From NCBI RefSeq assembly GCF_028737205.1, contig NZ_JAQZAL010000016.1:96342-160341 (forward strand): a stretch of 64,000 nucleotides of DNA, given 5' to 3'. The notes below the pieces were generated by a model that ran no database searches, was not told the DNA's origin, and worked only from the letters and a program-made list of their open reading frames with translations. How positions within the stretch are numbered: the stretch's first letter is position 1; the number at the start of each line of letters is the position of its first letter. The translations under genes were made by a program, and so were the position numbers. Shown one piece after another: positions 1 to 9,186 of the stretch. The stretch comes from Actinomycetospora lutea (GTDB taxonomy: Bacteria; Actinomycetota; Actinomycetes; Mycobacteriales; Pseudonocardiaceae).

Positions 1-354
1 GGGAGCGCCTTCGTCGAGCTCACCCGTCGTCACGGCGACCTGCCCGTCTGCGGGGCCGCCGTGGTCGTCGGCGTGGACGATGACGGCCGGGTCGCCCACG
101 CGCGGGTCGCGCTCTGCGGCGCCGACCAGCGCCCCGCCCGCCTCCCGGCCGTGGAGACCGCGGTCGTCGGCGCCGACGACCCCGCCGCGTTCACCGAGGC
201 CGCGGCGCGCGCCGCCGACGGCCTGGACCCGATCCCGAGCTGCCACGGCTCCGCCGACTTCCGCCGCCACCTCGCGCGCGTGCTCACCGCCCGCGCCCTG
301 CGCACCGCCCTCGCGCGGGCGACCTCGCCGAAGGAGACGACCGATGCCCGATGA
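1..354 (+). CDS. Molybdenum hydroxylase FAD-binding subunit (CoxM-like), C-terminal part
   Basis: The reading frame is open from the first base, so the start lies outside the window. About 117 residues remain. They begin with a SAFVELTRRHGDLPV segment typical of the C-terminal domain of CO dehydrogenase/xanthine dehydrogenase FAD subunits, and run through the substrate-dehydrogenase C-terminal fold. The subunit would pass electrons from the iron-sulfur subunit to an acceptor. Its stop overlaps the next gene by 11 bases, so the two are translationally coupled. The FAD-binding N-terminus cannot be inspected. Confidence 0.85.
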   Translation, partial: GSAFVELTRRHGDLPVCGAAVVVGVDDDGRVAHARVALCGADQRPARLPAVETAVVGADDPAAFTEAAARAADGLDPIPSCHGSADFRRHLARVLTARALRTALARATSPKETTDAR

Positions 355-886
355 GGTCCGCGTCCGGATCACGGTCAACGGCACCCGCCACGACCTCCGC
401 ACCGAGCCACGCACCCTGCTGGCCGATCTGCTCCGCAACGACCTGGCCCTCCCGGGCACGCACCTGGGGTGCGAGCAGGGCGTGTGCGGCGCGTGCACGG
501 TGCTGGTCGACGACGTCGCGACCCGGTCCTGCCTGGTCTTCGCCGCCCAGCTCGACGGCGCGTCGGTCCGCACCGTGGAGTCGCTGGCCGGGGCCGACGG
601 CACGCTGCACCCGATCCAGCGGGCCTTCACCGAGGAGCACGGCCTGCAGTGCGGCTTCTGCACCCCCGGGATGCTCATGGGCGCCTGCGAGCTGCTCGAA
701 CGCGTCCCCGAGCCCCGGCGCGAGGACGTCGAGGAGGCGCTGGGCGGCAACCTGTGCCGCTGCACCGGCTACCAGAACATCGTGCGCTCGGTGTGCGCGG
801 CCGGACGGTTGATGGCCGGGCAGGCCAGCGACGGGCAGACCAGCGACGGGCAGACCAGCGACGAGCAGAGCGGGGTCCGCGCATGA
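344..886 (+). CDS. Molybdenum hydroxylase [2Fe-2S] subunit (CoxS-like)
   Basis: This 180-residue protein has both expected clusters: a plant-type ferredoxin motif (Cys43, 48, 51, 63) and the C-terminal 2Fe-2S helical domain (Cys103, 106, 138, 140, the last pair in NLCRCTGYQNI). It carries electrons from the Mo site to the FAD subunit in the cytoplasm. The start is the ATG inside the end of the FAD subunit gene, and the stop overlaps the Mo subunit by ATGA. The last ~20 residues are a low-complexity G-Q-T-S-D repeat encoded by a 15-bp tandem repeat, an addition not needed for the family fold. The substrate is not predictable from this subunit. Confidence 0.95.
   Translation: MPDEVRVRITVNGTRHDLRTEPRTLLADLLRNDLALPGTHLGCEQGVCGACTVLVDDVATRSCLVFAAQLDGASVRTVESLAGADGTLHPIQRAFTEEHGLQCGFCTPGMLMGACELLERVPEPRREDVEEALGGNLCRCTGYQNIVRSVCAAGRLMAGQASDGQTSDGQTSDEQSGVRA
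818..862 (+). repeat. Three tandem 15-bp repeats in the 2Fe-2S subunit tail
   Basis: Three copies of gggcagaccagcgac (the first with one change), followed by a partial fourth, encode GQ(A/T)SD repeats at the C-terminus. The unit is a multiple of three, so copy-number change would keep the frame. Confidence 0.9.
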
Positions 887-3306
887 GCACCGTCGAACGG
901 CCCGCCGCCGAGACCCGCCGCTGGGTGGGGCAGAGCGTCGCGCGCAAGGAGGACCCGAAGCTGCTGACCGGGCGGGCCGGGTTCATCGGCGACGTCGTCC
1001 TGCCCGGCATGCTGCACGGCGCGGTCCTGCGCAGCCCGCACGCCCACGCGAGGATCGTCTCGATCGACACGTCGGAGGCCGAGGCGCTGCCCGGCGTGGT
1101 CGTGGTGCTGACCGGCGCGACGGCCGCCGAGCTCGTCGACCCGATGCCGGCCTTCTGCGCCGAACCGGTCGAGCAGCGCGCGATCGCGGTCGACCGCGTG
1201 CGCTTCCCCGGCGAGGCCGTCGCCGCCGTCGCGGCCACCGACCGCTACATCGCCGAGGACGCCTGCGCGCGGATCCGCGTGGAGTACGAGGTCCTGCCCG
1301 CCCTCGTCGATCCGGTGGCGGCGATGGACCCGTCGGCGACGCGGGTGCACGAGACGCTGGACTCCAACGTCGTCTTCCACCGCACCCTCGACTGGGGCGA
1401 CGTGGACGCCGACCTGGCCCGCGCGCACACGATCGTGCGCTCGAGCGCGCGGTGGCACCGGATGGGGGCCCACCCCATCGAGACGGCCGGCGCGGTGGCG
1501 TCCTGGGACCCGTTCAGCCAGTCGATGACGATGTGGTCGAACAGCAACTTCATCAACTTCCTGCCCTGGGCGTTCGCCGGGATCCTGCGGGTGTCGACGA
1601 ACCGGCTGCGCATGATCCCGTGCACGGTCGGCGGCAGCTTCGGCAGCAAGCACCTGATCACCAAGGTCGTTTCGATCACCGGGGCGCTCAGCAAGGCGTG
1701 CGGCCGCCCCGTCCAGTACCTCGAGGACCGCGCCGACAACGTCGCGGCCAACGACAACGTCGGCTGCGACCGGATCTACGACGCCGAGCTCGCCCTCGCC
1801 GAGGACGGCGAGATGCTCGGCCTCGTCCTGCGGATCATCGACGACTACGGCGCCTACTTCCAGTTCGCGCACGGCCAGCACGGCAACGCGGTGGCCCAGC
1901 CCGTCGGCCCCTACCGGATCGGCAGCCTGCGCTACGACGTCTCCTGCGTGCTGACCAACAAGGTCCAGCAGGGCTTCTTCCGCGGCGCCGGCGCCGACCC
2001 GGGCAACTTCATCCTCGAGCGCCTCGTCGACAAGGCCGCCCTGGAGATGGGCATCGACCGCGTCGAGCTGCGCCGGCGGAACTTCATCCGGCCCGACCAG
2101 TTCCCGTACAAGATCCCGACGGGGAACATCTACGACAGCGGCGACTACGAGGCCGTCCTCGACCGTGCGCTCGAGATCGCCGGGCTCGACCGGTGGCGCG
2201 CCGAGCAGGAGCGGCTGCGCGCCGAGGGCCGCTACCTCGGCATCGGCCTGGCGAGCTGCCAGGAGCGCTCGGGCTACAACGCCTCGGAGTGGTGGTCCTT
2301 CTACGACGAGCCGCCGCTCCCGGCGACGAGCACGCCGGAGAGCTGCAAGATCGACGTCGACGCCATGGGCGGCGTCCGCGCCACGATCGGCTGCCCGCTG
2401 TGGGGCAACAGCCCCGAGACCGTCGTGGGCCAGGTCGTCGCCGAGGAGTTCGGCATCGACCCGTCCGCCGTCTCGGTCGTCTACGCCGACTCCACGATCG
2501 GCGCGATCTCGGCCGGCCCCGGCGGCAGCCGCGTCACGATCATGCTGTCGGGCGCGACCCGGGGCGCCGCGCGGACCGTCAAGGACAAGATGATCCGGGT
2601 CGCGGCGAGCGCCATGGAGATGGACCCCGAGGACGTCGAGTGCGTCGACGGCGTCTTCCGCGCGAAGGGCGCGCCGGGGACGTCGATGACGATGGCCGAG
2701 GTCGGGATGAAGGCCCACCTGTTCCACGACGGCACCGACGAGGCCGAGAGCAGCGGGCTGGTCGCGGTGTACACCTACGACCACCCGTACTTCACGCCAC
2801 CCTCGGCCGACCGCAGCGACCTGGGCGCCTTCTACCCGATGGTCTCCCATGCCTGCCACATCCCGATCGTCGAGGTCGATCCCGAGACCGGTGAGGTGAC
2901 GCTGCGCGCCTACTACGTCGTCAACGACTGCGGCACCGTGATGAACCCGGCGCTGGTCGAGGGCCAGGTCGTGGGCGGCATCGTCCAGGGCATCGGCGCG
3001 GCGCTGATGGAGGAGTACAGCTACGGCGCGACCGACGGGGCGCTGGAGACCCCGACGTTCCGGGAGTACCTGCTGCCGAGCATGCACGAGGTCCCCGAGA
3101 TCGTGCTCGAGCACCTGGAGACGCCCTCGCCGTTCACCACCTACGGCGTCAAGGGCGTCGGGGAGGGCGGCCGGCTGGTGGCGCCGACGGCGATCGCCAG
3201 CGCCGTCGACGACGCGCTGCGTCCCCTCGGGGTGTGGGTGGACGAGCTGCCCATGACGCCCGAGCGCGTGGTCGGCATGATCGCCGACGCGCAGCGGCGC
3301 CCATGA
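883..3306 (+). CDS. Molybdenum hydroxylase large, molybdopterin-binding subunit (CoxL-like)
   Basis: At 807 residues this has the normal length for the aldehyde oxidase/xanthine dehydrogenase large subunit. It shows the N-terminal a/b hammerhead (VGQSVARKEDPKLLTGRAGF), the GGSFGSK cofactor-binding segment, the FFRGAGADPGNFILERL helix and the C-terminal KGVGEGG motif with the conserved active-site Glu. The enzyme would hydroxylate a carbon centre with water-derived oxygen. The CO dehydrogenase selenium-ligand loop (AYRCSFR) is absent, so CO oxidation is unlikely; an N-heterocycle or aromatic aldehyde is more plausible. ATGA overlaps link it to both neighbours. Confidence 0.9.
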   Translation: MSTVERPAAETRRWVGQSVARKEDPKLLTGRAGFIGDVVLPGMLHGAVLRSPHAHARIVSIDTSEAEALPGVVVVLTGATAAELVDPMPAFCAEPVEQRAIAVDRVRFPGEAVAAVAATDRYIAEDACARIRVEYEVLPALVDPVAAMDPSATRVHETLDSNVVFHRTLDWGDVDADLARAHTIVRSSARWHRMGAHPIETAGAVASWDPFSQSMTMWSNSNFINFLPWAFAGILRVSTNRLRMIPCTVGGSFGSKHLITKVVSITGALSKACGRPVQYLEDRADNVAANDNVGCDRIYDAELALAEDGEMLGLVLRIIDDYGAYFQFAHGQHGNAVAQPVGPYRIGSLRYDVSCVLTNKVQQGFFRGAGADPGNFILERLVDKAALEMGIDRVELRRRNFIRPDQFPYKIPTGNIYDSGDYEAVLDRALEIAGLDRWRAEQERLRAEGRYLGIGLASCQERSGYNASEWWSFYDEPPLPATSTPESCKIDVDAMGGVRATIGCPLWGNSPETVVGQVVAEEFGIDPSAVSVVYADSTIGAISAGPGGSRVTIMLSGATRGAARTVKDKMIRVAASAMEMDPEDVECVDGVFRAKGAPGTSMTMAEVGMKAHLFHDGTDEAESSGLVAVYTYDHPYFTPPSADRSDLGAFYPMVSHACHIPIVEVDPETGEVTLRAYYVVNDCGTVMNPALVEGQVVGGIVQGIGAALMEEYSYGATDGALETPTFREYLLPSMHEVPEIVLEHLETPSPFTTYGVKGVGEGGRLVAPTAIASAVDDALRPLGVWVDELPMTPERVVGMIADAQRRP

Positions 3307-4196
3307 CGGCGGTCGACCCGGAACGCGGGCCGGCGGCCTTCCGCCGCCCGGAGGAGATCCTCGCCGCGCTGGCGCTGCCCACGCGCGGCGAGGTCTTCTC
3401 GCTGGCCGTGCCGCGGTTCACCGACATGCCGCTGTTCGGCGCGCACCCGCCGTTCCGGGTGAGCATGGCGCGCACGCCGGGCGGGCTGCGCGCCGAGGGC
3501 GCCCAGCCGTGGGGGCCGCGCAACGGCGTCGGCTACGGGTACATGGCCGAGCTGCTGAGCGCGACGTCGCACAGCGGCGCCCACGTCGACGCGCTGGCCC
3601 ACGTCACGATCGGCGACGACGACCACTGGTACGGCGGGGGCAACCCGCGCGAGCACCTCGGCGACAGCGGGCCGCGGCACGGCGACGCCTCGAAGCTGCC
3701 GCCGTTCGTCTCCCGCGGCGTCCTGATCGACGTGCCGGGCCACCGCGGGGTCGACGCCCTGCCGCGGTCGTCGGTGGTGGACGCCGACGAGCTGGCGGCC
3801 GTCGCGGCGCACCAGGGCGTCGAGGTGCGGGCCGGGGACGTCGTCCTCATCCGCACCGGCTACCTCGGGCACTGGCCGGACACCGAGGCGATGAGCCGCC
3901 ACGCGACCGCCGGCCCCGACCTGTCCGCCGCGCGCTGGCTGCTCGACCGCGGGGTCGTCGCGGCCGGCAGCGACACCGAGACCTTCGAGGTCCAGCCGCC
4001 CCCCGACTACGGCGACCCGGAGAATCCGCAGCCGGTGCACAGCCTGCTGCTCATCGAGCACGCGATCTATCTCTTCGAGTCCATCTACCTCGAGGAGCTC
4101 GCCCGCGCCGGGACGTACGAGTTCCTCTTCGTCGCGCTGCCCCTGAAGATCCACGGAGCGACGGGCTCGATGCTGGACCCGGTCGCGATCGTCTGA
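3303..4196 (+). CDS. Cyclase-family / kynurenine formamidase-like metal hydrolase
   Basis: This 297-residue protein belongs to the cyclase family (Pfam PF04199). The signature HSGAHVDALAH near residues 97-107 matches the HxGTHxDxxxH metal-binding motif, and later His and Asp/Glu ligands are present (SDTETFEV, IEHAIY). The family hydrolyses amides or lactones. The ATGA overlap with the Mo hydroxylase large subunit places it in the same operon, suggesting it opens a ring or amide that the hydroxylase has oxidised. That pairing is inference; the substrate is unknown. Confidence 0.85.
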   Translation: MTAVDPERGPAAFRRPEEILAALALPTRGEVFSLAVPRFTDMPLFGAHPPFRVSMARTPGGLRAEGAQPWGPRNGVGYGYMAELLSATSHSGAHVDALAHVTIGDDDHWYGGGNPREHLGDSGPRHGDASKLPPFVSRGVLIDVPGHRGVDALPRSSVVDADELAAVAAHQGVEVRAGDVVLIRTGYLGHWPDTEAMSRHATAGPDLSAARWLLDRGVVAAGSDTETFEVQPPPDYGDPENPQPVHSLLLIEHAIYLFESIYLEELARAGTYEFLFVALPLKIHGATGSMLDPVAIV

Positions 4197-4204
4197 CGGG
4201 TCGC

Positions 4205-4561
4205 TCAGCGCCGCGCGAGGCGGCGCGCGGCACCCGGCGAGGACGGGGCGAGGCCGTAGTGCTCGAACACGGCCGGCTCGTCCTCGGCGGCGAGCTCACC
4301 GTCGGTGTCGATCGACGGGGCCTGCTTGGCGAGGTCCTTCGCGACGGTGACCCGCACGTGGTCGGGCGCGACCGTCGCCCCGGCCAGCGGTACGAACGCC
4401 AGGCGCCGGCGCCCCACGAAGCCCACGACGACGGTGGCGAAGGCCGGCTCGTCGGTGACGGTGTCGACGTAGACCGCCTCGAGCGTGCCGATCTTCCCGT
4501 CGGCGGGGTCGACGACGGCCTTGCCCTGCCAGTCGCGGATGTTCTCCGCCTCGAAGCGCAT
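4205..4561 (-). CDS. PRC-barrel domain protein
   Basis: This 118-residue protein starts MRFEAENIRDWQGKAVVD. A PRC-barrel covers roughly residues 5-80 (VVDPADGKIGTLEAVYVDTVTDEPAFATV), followed by a short acidic tail. PRC-barrels bind RNA or partner proteins and occur as small stand-alone proteins in actinobacteria. The ATG is the first in-frame start giving the domain without extra sequence. It is convergent with the cyclase gene and separated from it by only 8 bases, with no obvious terminator. No specific role can be assigned. Confidence 0.8.
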   Translation of the reverse strand: MRFEAENIRDWQGKAVVDPADGKIGTLEAVYVDTVTDEPAFATVVVGFVGRRRLAFVPLAGATVAPDHVRVTVAKDLAKQAPSIDTDGELAAEDEPAVFEHYGLAPSSPGAARRLARR

Positions 4562-4572
4562 GGGCTCCGAGG

Positions 4573-5028
4573 TTAGCGCCGCAGCCCCGACAGGACGCGG
4601 ACCGCGAGCGCCTCGGTGATCCCGAGCCGCGGCGTGTTCTCCCGCGCGCGCTCGGCGATCCGCCGTGGCGAGAGACCCATGTCGGCGTAGAGCCGGATGA
4701 CCTTCTCCTGGGCGGGCGTCCAGGAGGGCGTCACGGGTCGCGGCGGCCGCCGCGGCCCGCGGCGCTGGGCCGGCACCCGGGGGACGTCCACGGGGTCGGT
4801 GCCGAGACCGGTGTCCTTCCGGTCGAACTCGCCGGCGGCGGCGCGGCGGGCGATCTCGTCGGGCTCGGCGACGCGGAAGGCGTCGCCGCTCTTGTTGACG
4901 GCCACGGCGGTGACCGTCGGGCCCCGGCGGTACTCCGCCTGGCAGGCCGGCGCGGTGCAGTAGGTGTATCCCAGCTCGGCGCGCTCCGCGGGGATCCCGC
5001 GGCCGCACCCGATGCAGTCGGTGCTCAT
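4573..5028 (-). CDS. Hypothetical protein, N-terminal Cys cluster and C-terminal HTH-like region
   Basis: This 151-residue protein has CIGCG near residue 5 and CTAPAC near residue 24, which together could bind one zinc. A proline/arginine-rich linker follows, then a helical C-terminus (TPAQEKVIRLYADMGLSPRRIAERARENTP) resembling a helix-turn-helix. It may be a small DNA-binding regulator. A GTG six bases upstream is an alternative start. It lies upstream of the PRC-barrel gene on the same strand. I do not recognise the family. Confidence 0.6.
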   Translation of the reverse strand: MSTDCIGCGRGIPAERAELGYTYCTAPACQAEYRRGPTVTAVAVNKSGDAFRVAEPDEIARRAAAGEFDRKDTGLGTDPVDVPRVPAQRRGPRRPPRPVTPSWTPAQEKVIRLYADMGLSPRRIAERARENTPRLGITEALAVRVLSGLRR

Positions 5029-5116
5029 GCTCACGCCGATTCTACTCCCCGCGCTATACGCATCGCGGTGCCGCGAGGGGGCTCGACGGCCCCGGGGACA
5101 CGTGCCCCGGGGCCGC

Positions 5117-6202
5117 TCAGCGGGAGGTCGACGCGATGGTCGCACTGCCGAGCACGACGTCGCCGGCGTCGTCCGGGCGGTAGAACACCACTGCCTGACC
5201 GGGCGCGACACCGCGCAGCGGCTCGTCGAGGGTCACGTCGACGCCGGCGTCCGTCACGGCGACCGACGCCCGGGCCAGGCCGCCGTGGGCGCGGACCTGG
5301 ACGACGCAGCCGGTCGGCGGCTCGGCCAGCCACACCGGGTCGGTGGCGTGCAGCGACGTGACGTCGAGCTCCTCGACCGGCCCGACGCGCACCGTGCGGC
5401 TCACCGGCTCGAGACCCAGCACGTAGCGGGGGCGCCCGTCGGCGGCCGGGCGGCCGATGCCGAGCCCGTGGCGCTGGCCGACGGTGAAGTCGTGGACGCC
5501 GCGGTGATGGCCGACGACCTCCCCGTCCGGGGCGACCATCTCCCCCGGCGCCTCCCCGATCCGCTCGGCGAGGAACCCGCGGGTGTCGCCGGAGGGGATG
5601 AAGCAGATGTCGTGGCTGTCGGGCTTCTCGGCCACGACGAGCCCGCGCCGCGCGGCCTCGGCGCGCACCTCGGTCTTCGGGCTCGCGCCGAGCGGGAAGA
5701 GCGCGCCGGCGAGCTGGTCGGGACGCAGGACGCCGAGGACGTAGGACTGGTCCTTGTCGGGGTCGGCGGCCCGGCGCAGGACCGGGTGGGCGGGATCGTC
5801 GGCGCTGACGGAGAGCCGCGCGTAGTGCCCCGTCCCCACGGCGTCGAAGCCCAGCGCCCGCGCGCGCTCCAGCACCGCGGTGAACTTGATCTTCTCGTTG
5901 CACCGCAGGCAGGGGTTGGGCGTGCGGCCCGCGGCGTACTCGGCGACGAACGGCTCGACGACGTCGTCGCGGAACCGGGCCGCCATGTCCCAGACGTAGA
6001 ACGGGATGTCGAGGACGTCGGCGCAGCGCCGGGCGTCGCGGGAGTCCTCGACCGAGCAGCAGCCGCGGGCGCCCTCGCGCATCGTCGCGGGCTTCGCCGA
6101 CAGCGCGAGGTGCACGCCGGTGACGTCGTGCCCCGCGTCGCGCAGCCGTGCCGCGGCGACGGCGGAGTCGACGCCGCCGCTCATGGCGGCCAAGATCCTC
6201 AT
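5117..6202 (-). CDS. mnmA: tRNA-specific 2-thiouridylase MnmA
   Basis: The 361-residue protein begins [20 protein letters not shown], with the PP-loop SGGVDS for ATP. It carries both catalytic cysteines, in NPCLRCN and in SHDICFIP. It 2-thiolates U34 of tRNA Lys, Glu and Gln using sulfur relayed from a cysteine desulfurase, whose gene lies directly upstream on the same strand. The mnmA-iscS pair is the order of Rv3024c-Rv3025c in M. tuberculosis. An in-frame start two codons upstream is possible. Confidence 0.97.
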   Translation of the reverse strand: MRILAAMSGGVDSAVAAARLRDAGHDVTGVHLALSAKPATMREGARGCCSVEDSRDARRCADVLDIPFYVWDMAARFRDDVVEPFVAEYAAGRTPNPCLRCNEKIKFTAVLERARALGFDAVGTGHYARLSVSADDPAHPVLRRAADPDKDQSYVLGVLRPDQLAGALFPLGASPKTEVRAEAARRGLVVAEKPDSHDICFIPSGDTRGFLAERIGEAPGEMVAPDGEVVGHHRGVHDFTVGQRHGLGIGRPAADGRPRYVLGLEPVSRTVRVGPVEELDVTSLHATDPVWLAEPPTGCVVQVRAHGGLARASVAVTDAGVDVTLDEPLRGVAPGQAVVFYRPDDAGDVVLGSATIASTSR

Positions 6203-6226
6203 GGGCACAGCACCCTCATGACGGGT

Positions 6227-7414
6227 TCACGACCGCGCCAGCGCGTCCCCGGCCCGTCGCGCGCGCTCGACGACGGGGCCGATCGCCTCGACCACCGCGT
6301 CCACGTCGGCGGCCGTGGAGTTGTGGCCGAGGGAGAAGCGCAGCGAGCCGCGCGCAAGGTCCTCGTCGAGGCCCATCGCGAGCAGGACGTGGCTGGGGCG
6401 GGCGACGCCGGCGGTGCACGCCGAGCCGGTGGAGCACTCGATGCCCCGGGCGTCGAGCAGCATCAGCAGGCTGTCGCCCTCGCAGCCGGGGAAGGACAGG
6501 TGCGCGTTGCCGGGCAGGCGCTCGCCGGGCCGGTCGAGCGGCACCCCGTTGAGCCGGGCGTCGGGCACCTCGGCCAGGACGCGGGCGACGAGGTCGTCGC
6601 GCAGGGCCGTCAGCGTCGTCCGGCGGCGCTCGACGTCGGCGACCGCGGCGCGCACGGCGGTCGCGAGGCTCATGGTGCCGGGCACGTCGAGGGTCCCGGA
6701 GCGGACGTCGCGCTCCTGGCCGCCGCCGTGCAGCAGGGGCGTGCACGCGGTGTCGCGACGCAGCAGCAGGGCCCCGACCCCGACCGGGCCGCCGAGCTTG
6801 TGCCCGGTCAGCGAGAGCGCGTCGACGCCGCTGGCGGCGAAGTCGACGGGCACCGCGCCGACGGCCTGCACGGCGTCGGTGTGGATCGGCACCCCGGCGG
6901 CGTGCGCGACCTCGGCCAGCGCCGCGACCTCGTTGACGGTGCCGACCTCGTTGTTGGCCCACATGACGCTGACGACGGCGACCTCGTCACCGTGGTCGGC
7001 GAGCAGGGCCCTCAGCGCCGCGGGGTCCGCGCGGCCCTGTGCGTCGACCGGCAGGACGTCGAGGTCCGCGCCCTCGTGCTCGGCGAGCCACTCGCCGGCG
7101 TCGAGGACGGCGTGGTGCTCGGCGGCGGACACCACGACGCGCGTGCGCCGCGGGTCGGCGGCCCGCCGCGACCAGTACAGGCCCTTGAGCGCGAGGTTGT
7201 CGGCCTCGGTGCCCCCGGTCGCCAGGACGACCTCGGAGGGCAGCGCGCCCACGGCCTGCGCGATCGTCTCGCGGGACTCCTCGACCGCGCGCCGCGCCCG
7301 CCGACCCGCCGTGTGCAGCGACGACGCATTGCCGACGCGCCCGAGCGCCTCGGTCAGGGTGGCCGCCGCCTCCGGCAGCATCGGCGTGGTCGCCGCGTGG
7401 TCGAGGTAGGTCAT
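6227..7414 (-). CDS. iscS: Cysteine desulfurase, IscS/NifS class V aminotransferase family
   Basis: This 395-residue protein starts [12 protein letters not shown]. It shows the PLP lysine in SLTGHKLGG and the catalytic Cys on the [11 protein letters not shown] loop, as in group I desulfurases. It releases sulfur from cysteine as a persulfide for tRNA thiolation and probably Fe-S assembly. The position 24 bases upstream of mnmA indicates co-transcription. The upstream in-frame extension is rejected because the family begins at the YLDHAATT motif. Confidence 0.95.
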   Translation of the reverse strand: MTYLDHAATTPMLPEAAATLTEALGRVGNASSLHTAGRRARRAVEESRETIAQAVGALPSEVVLATGGTEADNLALKGLYWSRRAADPRRTRVVVSAAEHHAVLDAGEWLAEHEGADLDVLPVDAQGRADPAALRALLADHGDEVAVVSVMWANNEVGTVNEVAALAEVAHAAGVPIHTDAVQAVGAVPVDFAASGVDALSLTGHKLGGPVGVGALLLRRDTACTPLLHGGGQERDVRSGTLDVPGTMSLATAVRAAVADVERRRTTLTALRDDLVARVLAEVPDARLNGVPLDRPGERLPGNAHLSFPGCEGDSLLMLLDARGIECSTGSACTAGVARPSHVLLAMGLDEDLARGSLRFSLGHNSTAADVDAVVEAIGPVVERARRAGDALARS

Positions 7415-7616
7415 CGACCGGCCAGCGTAATCCCCTCGTGCACCGCCGGTCTCCCCCGCCGCCCCGCGGCGAGGGAACGTGTCGCGGCGGAGGAGCGGCG
7501 GGGCCCCTCGCTCCGGAGGGTCGTCACCTCCGAGGTCCGCGGGCCACGCCGTGGTCATGCGGCCCCGCGGGCACTAGCGTCGCGGCCGGTCACGCCCGCC
7601 CGGCGCCGGAGGTCGC

Positions 7617-8906
7617 ATGACGCGAGACGTGAGCGACGAGACACCGGACGACCGGGCGGCCGGCTCCGGGACGGCGGGGTACTGGGCGCCGGGGTGTCCC
7701 GCCGGCGCGCACGACGACGCCGAGCACCGGCGTGACCACTTCGACCCGCTGTCGGAGACGCTCACGCGCGGCCGCTACGTGCGCATCGCCGGGGAGATGG
7801 CGCGGCGGTGCCCGGTGACGCGGACCGACGGGTTCGGCGAGGGCATCTGGACCGTCTCGGGCTACGCCGAACTGCAGGAGCTGCACCGGCAGGAGGACGC
7901 CGCCTTCTCCGCGTTCCCGGTGCTGCTCCAGCACTTCGGCAACACGCGCCCGATGATCCCGATGGAGTCCGACCCGCCGCTGCACCGGCAGTACAAGCAG
8001 ATCATCGCCCCGCTGTTGTCGCGGTCGGTGCAGGCGGACAAGGAGCCCGCCTACCGCGCGATCGCCCGCGAGCTCATCGACCGCTTCGTCGAGCGCGGGC
8101 GCTGCGAGGTGTTCGGCGAGCTGTGCAACCCGATGACCGCGCACGCGCTCATGGACGCCCTCGGGGTGCCCGGCCCCGACCGCGGGCGGCTCGCCGACCT
8201 CGCCGTCGCGCTGGTCCGGGGCCGCGCCGAGGGCGGGAACCAGGCCGACGAGATCTACGCGTACTTCACCGACCTCGCCGCGGCCAAGCGCCGGGAGCCC
8301 GCCGACGACCTCGTCACCGCGCTGACCACCGCCACGGTCGACGGGCGCCCGCTCACCGAGGAGGAGATCCTCGACTACTGCGTGATCCTGCTGCCGGCGG
8401 GCTTCGAGACCACGGCGAGCTCGATGAGCTTCGTGGTCCTGCTGCTCGCCGAGCACCCCGACCTCCAGGACGAGCTGCGCCGCGCCCCCGAGCGCATCCC
8501 CGACGCCCTCGAGGAGCTCATGCGCCTCGCGACGCCGACGCGCTCGCACACGCGTACCGTGCTGGCCGACACCGAGATCGGCGGCCGGCGGATGCGCGCC
8601 GGCGAGCGCGTCTACCTCAACTGGGCGGGCGCCAACCACGACCCGCGCACCTTCGACCGGCCCGGGGAGCTCGACATCGACCGGCGCCCCAACCGGCACA
8701 TGGCCTACGGCTTCGGGCCGCACCTGTGCGTGGGGATGCACATGGCGCGTGCCGAGCTCAAGGTCGCCGTCGAGGAGATCCTGGAGGCGATGGACGACAT
8801 CGCGGTCGAGGACCCGGCGGCCGTCGTGGAGGAGATCGGCACGACCTGGGCGCTGACCCACCTCCCGCTGACGTTCACGCCGCGCCGCCGAGGTCCGGCC
8901 CACTGA
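7617..8906 (+). CDS. Cytochrome P450
   Basis: This 429-residue soluble P450 has the I-helix oxygen-binding motif AGFETT, the K-helix E-x-x-R in EELMR, and the heme loop FGPHLCVGMHMAR with the proximal Cys. The ATG has a good GGAGG 5 bases upstream. No ferredoxin or reductase gene is adjacent, so redox partners must come from elsewhere. It stands alone between iscS and etfA, where M. tuberculosis carries acyltransferase genes, so it is a lineage-specific insertion in the conserved block. The substrate is unknown. Confidence 0.95.
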   Translation: MTRDVSDETPDDRAAGSGTAGYWAPGCPAGAHDDAEHRRDHFDPLSETLTRGRYVRIAGEMARRCPVTRTDGFGEGIWTVSGYAELQELHRQEDAAFSAFPVLLQHFGNTRPMIPMESDPPLHRQYKQIIAPLLSRSVQADKEPAYRAIARELIDRFVERGRCEVFGELCNPMTAHALMDALGVPGPDRGRLADLAVALVRGRAEGGNQADEIYAYFTDLAAAKRREPADDLVTALTTATVDGRPLTEEEILDYCVILLPAGFETTASSMSFVVLLLAEHPDLQDELRRAPERIPDALEELMRLATPTRSHTRTVLADTEIGGRRMRAGERVYLNWAGANHDPRTFDRPGELDIDRRPNRHMAYGFGPHLCVGMHMARAELKVAVEEILEAMDDIAVEDPAAVVEEIGTTWALTHLPLTFTPRRRGPAH

Positions 8907-8932
8907 TCCCGAGCGAAGGGCCCCGTCGCTCG
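8906..8932 (+). terminator. Hairpin terminator after the P450 gene
   Basis: A 9-bp perfect stem, cccgagcga with tcgctcggg, closes a 9-base loop starting right at the P450 stop codon. There is no T-tract, which is common in GC-rich actinobacteria. Confidence 0.6.
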
Positions 8933-9010
8933 GGCCGCCCGCCAGGCCGTCCGAGATCAGCAGGTCGATCGGCACCTCGACGCGCTGCCTCGCGGGGCCT
9001 TTCGACCTGG

Positions 9011-9100
9011 TGATCTCCGCAGCACCCGCGCGCCGGAGATCAGGAGCACCCCATCCACCTCGGCGGCACCGCCGCGGCGCACCACGTGCTCCTGATCTCC
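9011..9100. repeat. Nested inverted repeats in the P450-etfA intergenic space
   Basis: GGAGATCAGGAGCAC (9035-9049) and its exact complement GTGCTCCTGATCTCC (9086-9100) form a 15-bp inverted repeat around a 36-base spacer. The left arm can instead pair with tgatctccg at 9011-9019. The 280-base gap between the two convergent genes has no credible coding sequence; it holds this structure and the two flanking hairpins. Confidence 0.65.
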
Positions 9101-9117
9101 GCATCGCGCCCCGGTGA

Positions 9118-9165
9118 CGAGCGAAGGACCCCCTCGCTCGAACCGGTCGAGCGAAGGGGCCCTTC
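9118..9165 (-). terminator. Hairpin terminator region after etfA
   Basis: A cgagcga/tcgctcg stem (9118-9140) is followed by a short self-complementary gaaggggcccttc (9153-9165). Both lie just downstream of the etfA stop on the minus strand. The gagcgaagg core resembles that of the P450 terminator hairpin. Confidence 0.5.
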
Positions 9166-9186
9166 GGTCAGCAAGGCCGGGCGCGC

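Noticed and set aside
769..3114. Long minus-strand frame opposite the Mo hydroxylase large subunit
   Set aside because: No recognisable domains; it is explained by GC-rich third positions of the real gene.
883..3306. Aerobic CO dehydrogenase (form I)
   Set aside because: The AYRCSFR active-site loop is missing; the corresponding region reads FFRGAGAD, so only the broader Mo hydroxylase family can be claimed.
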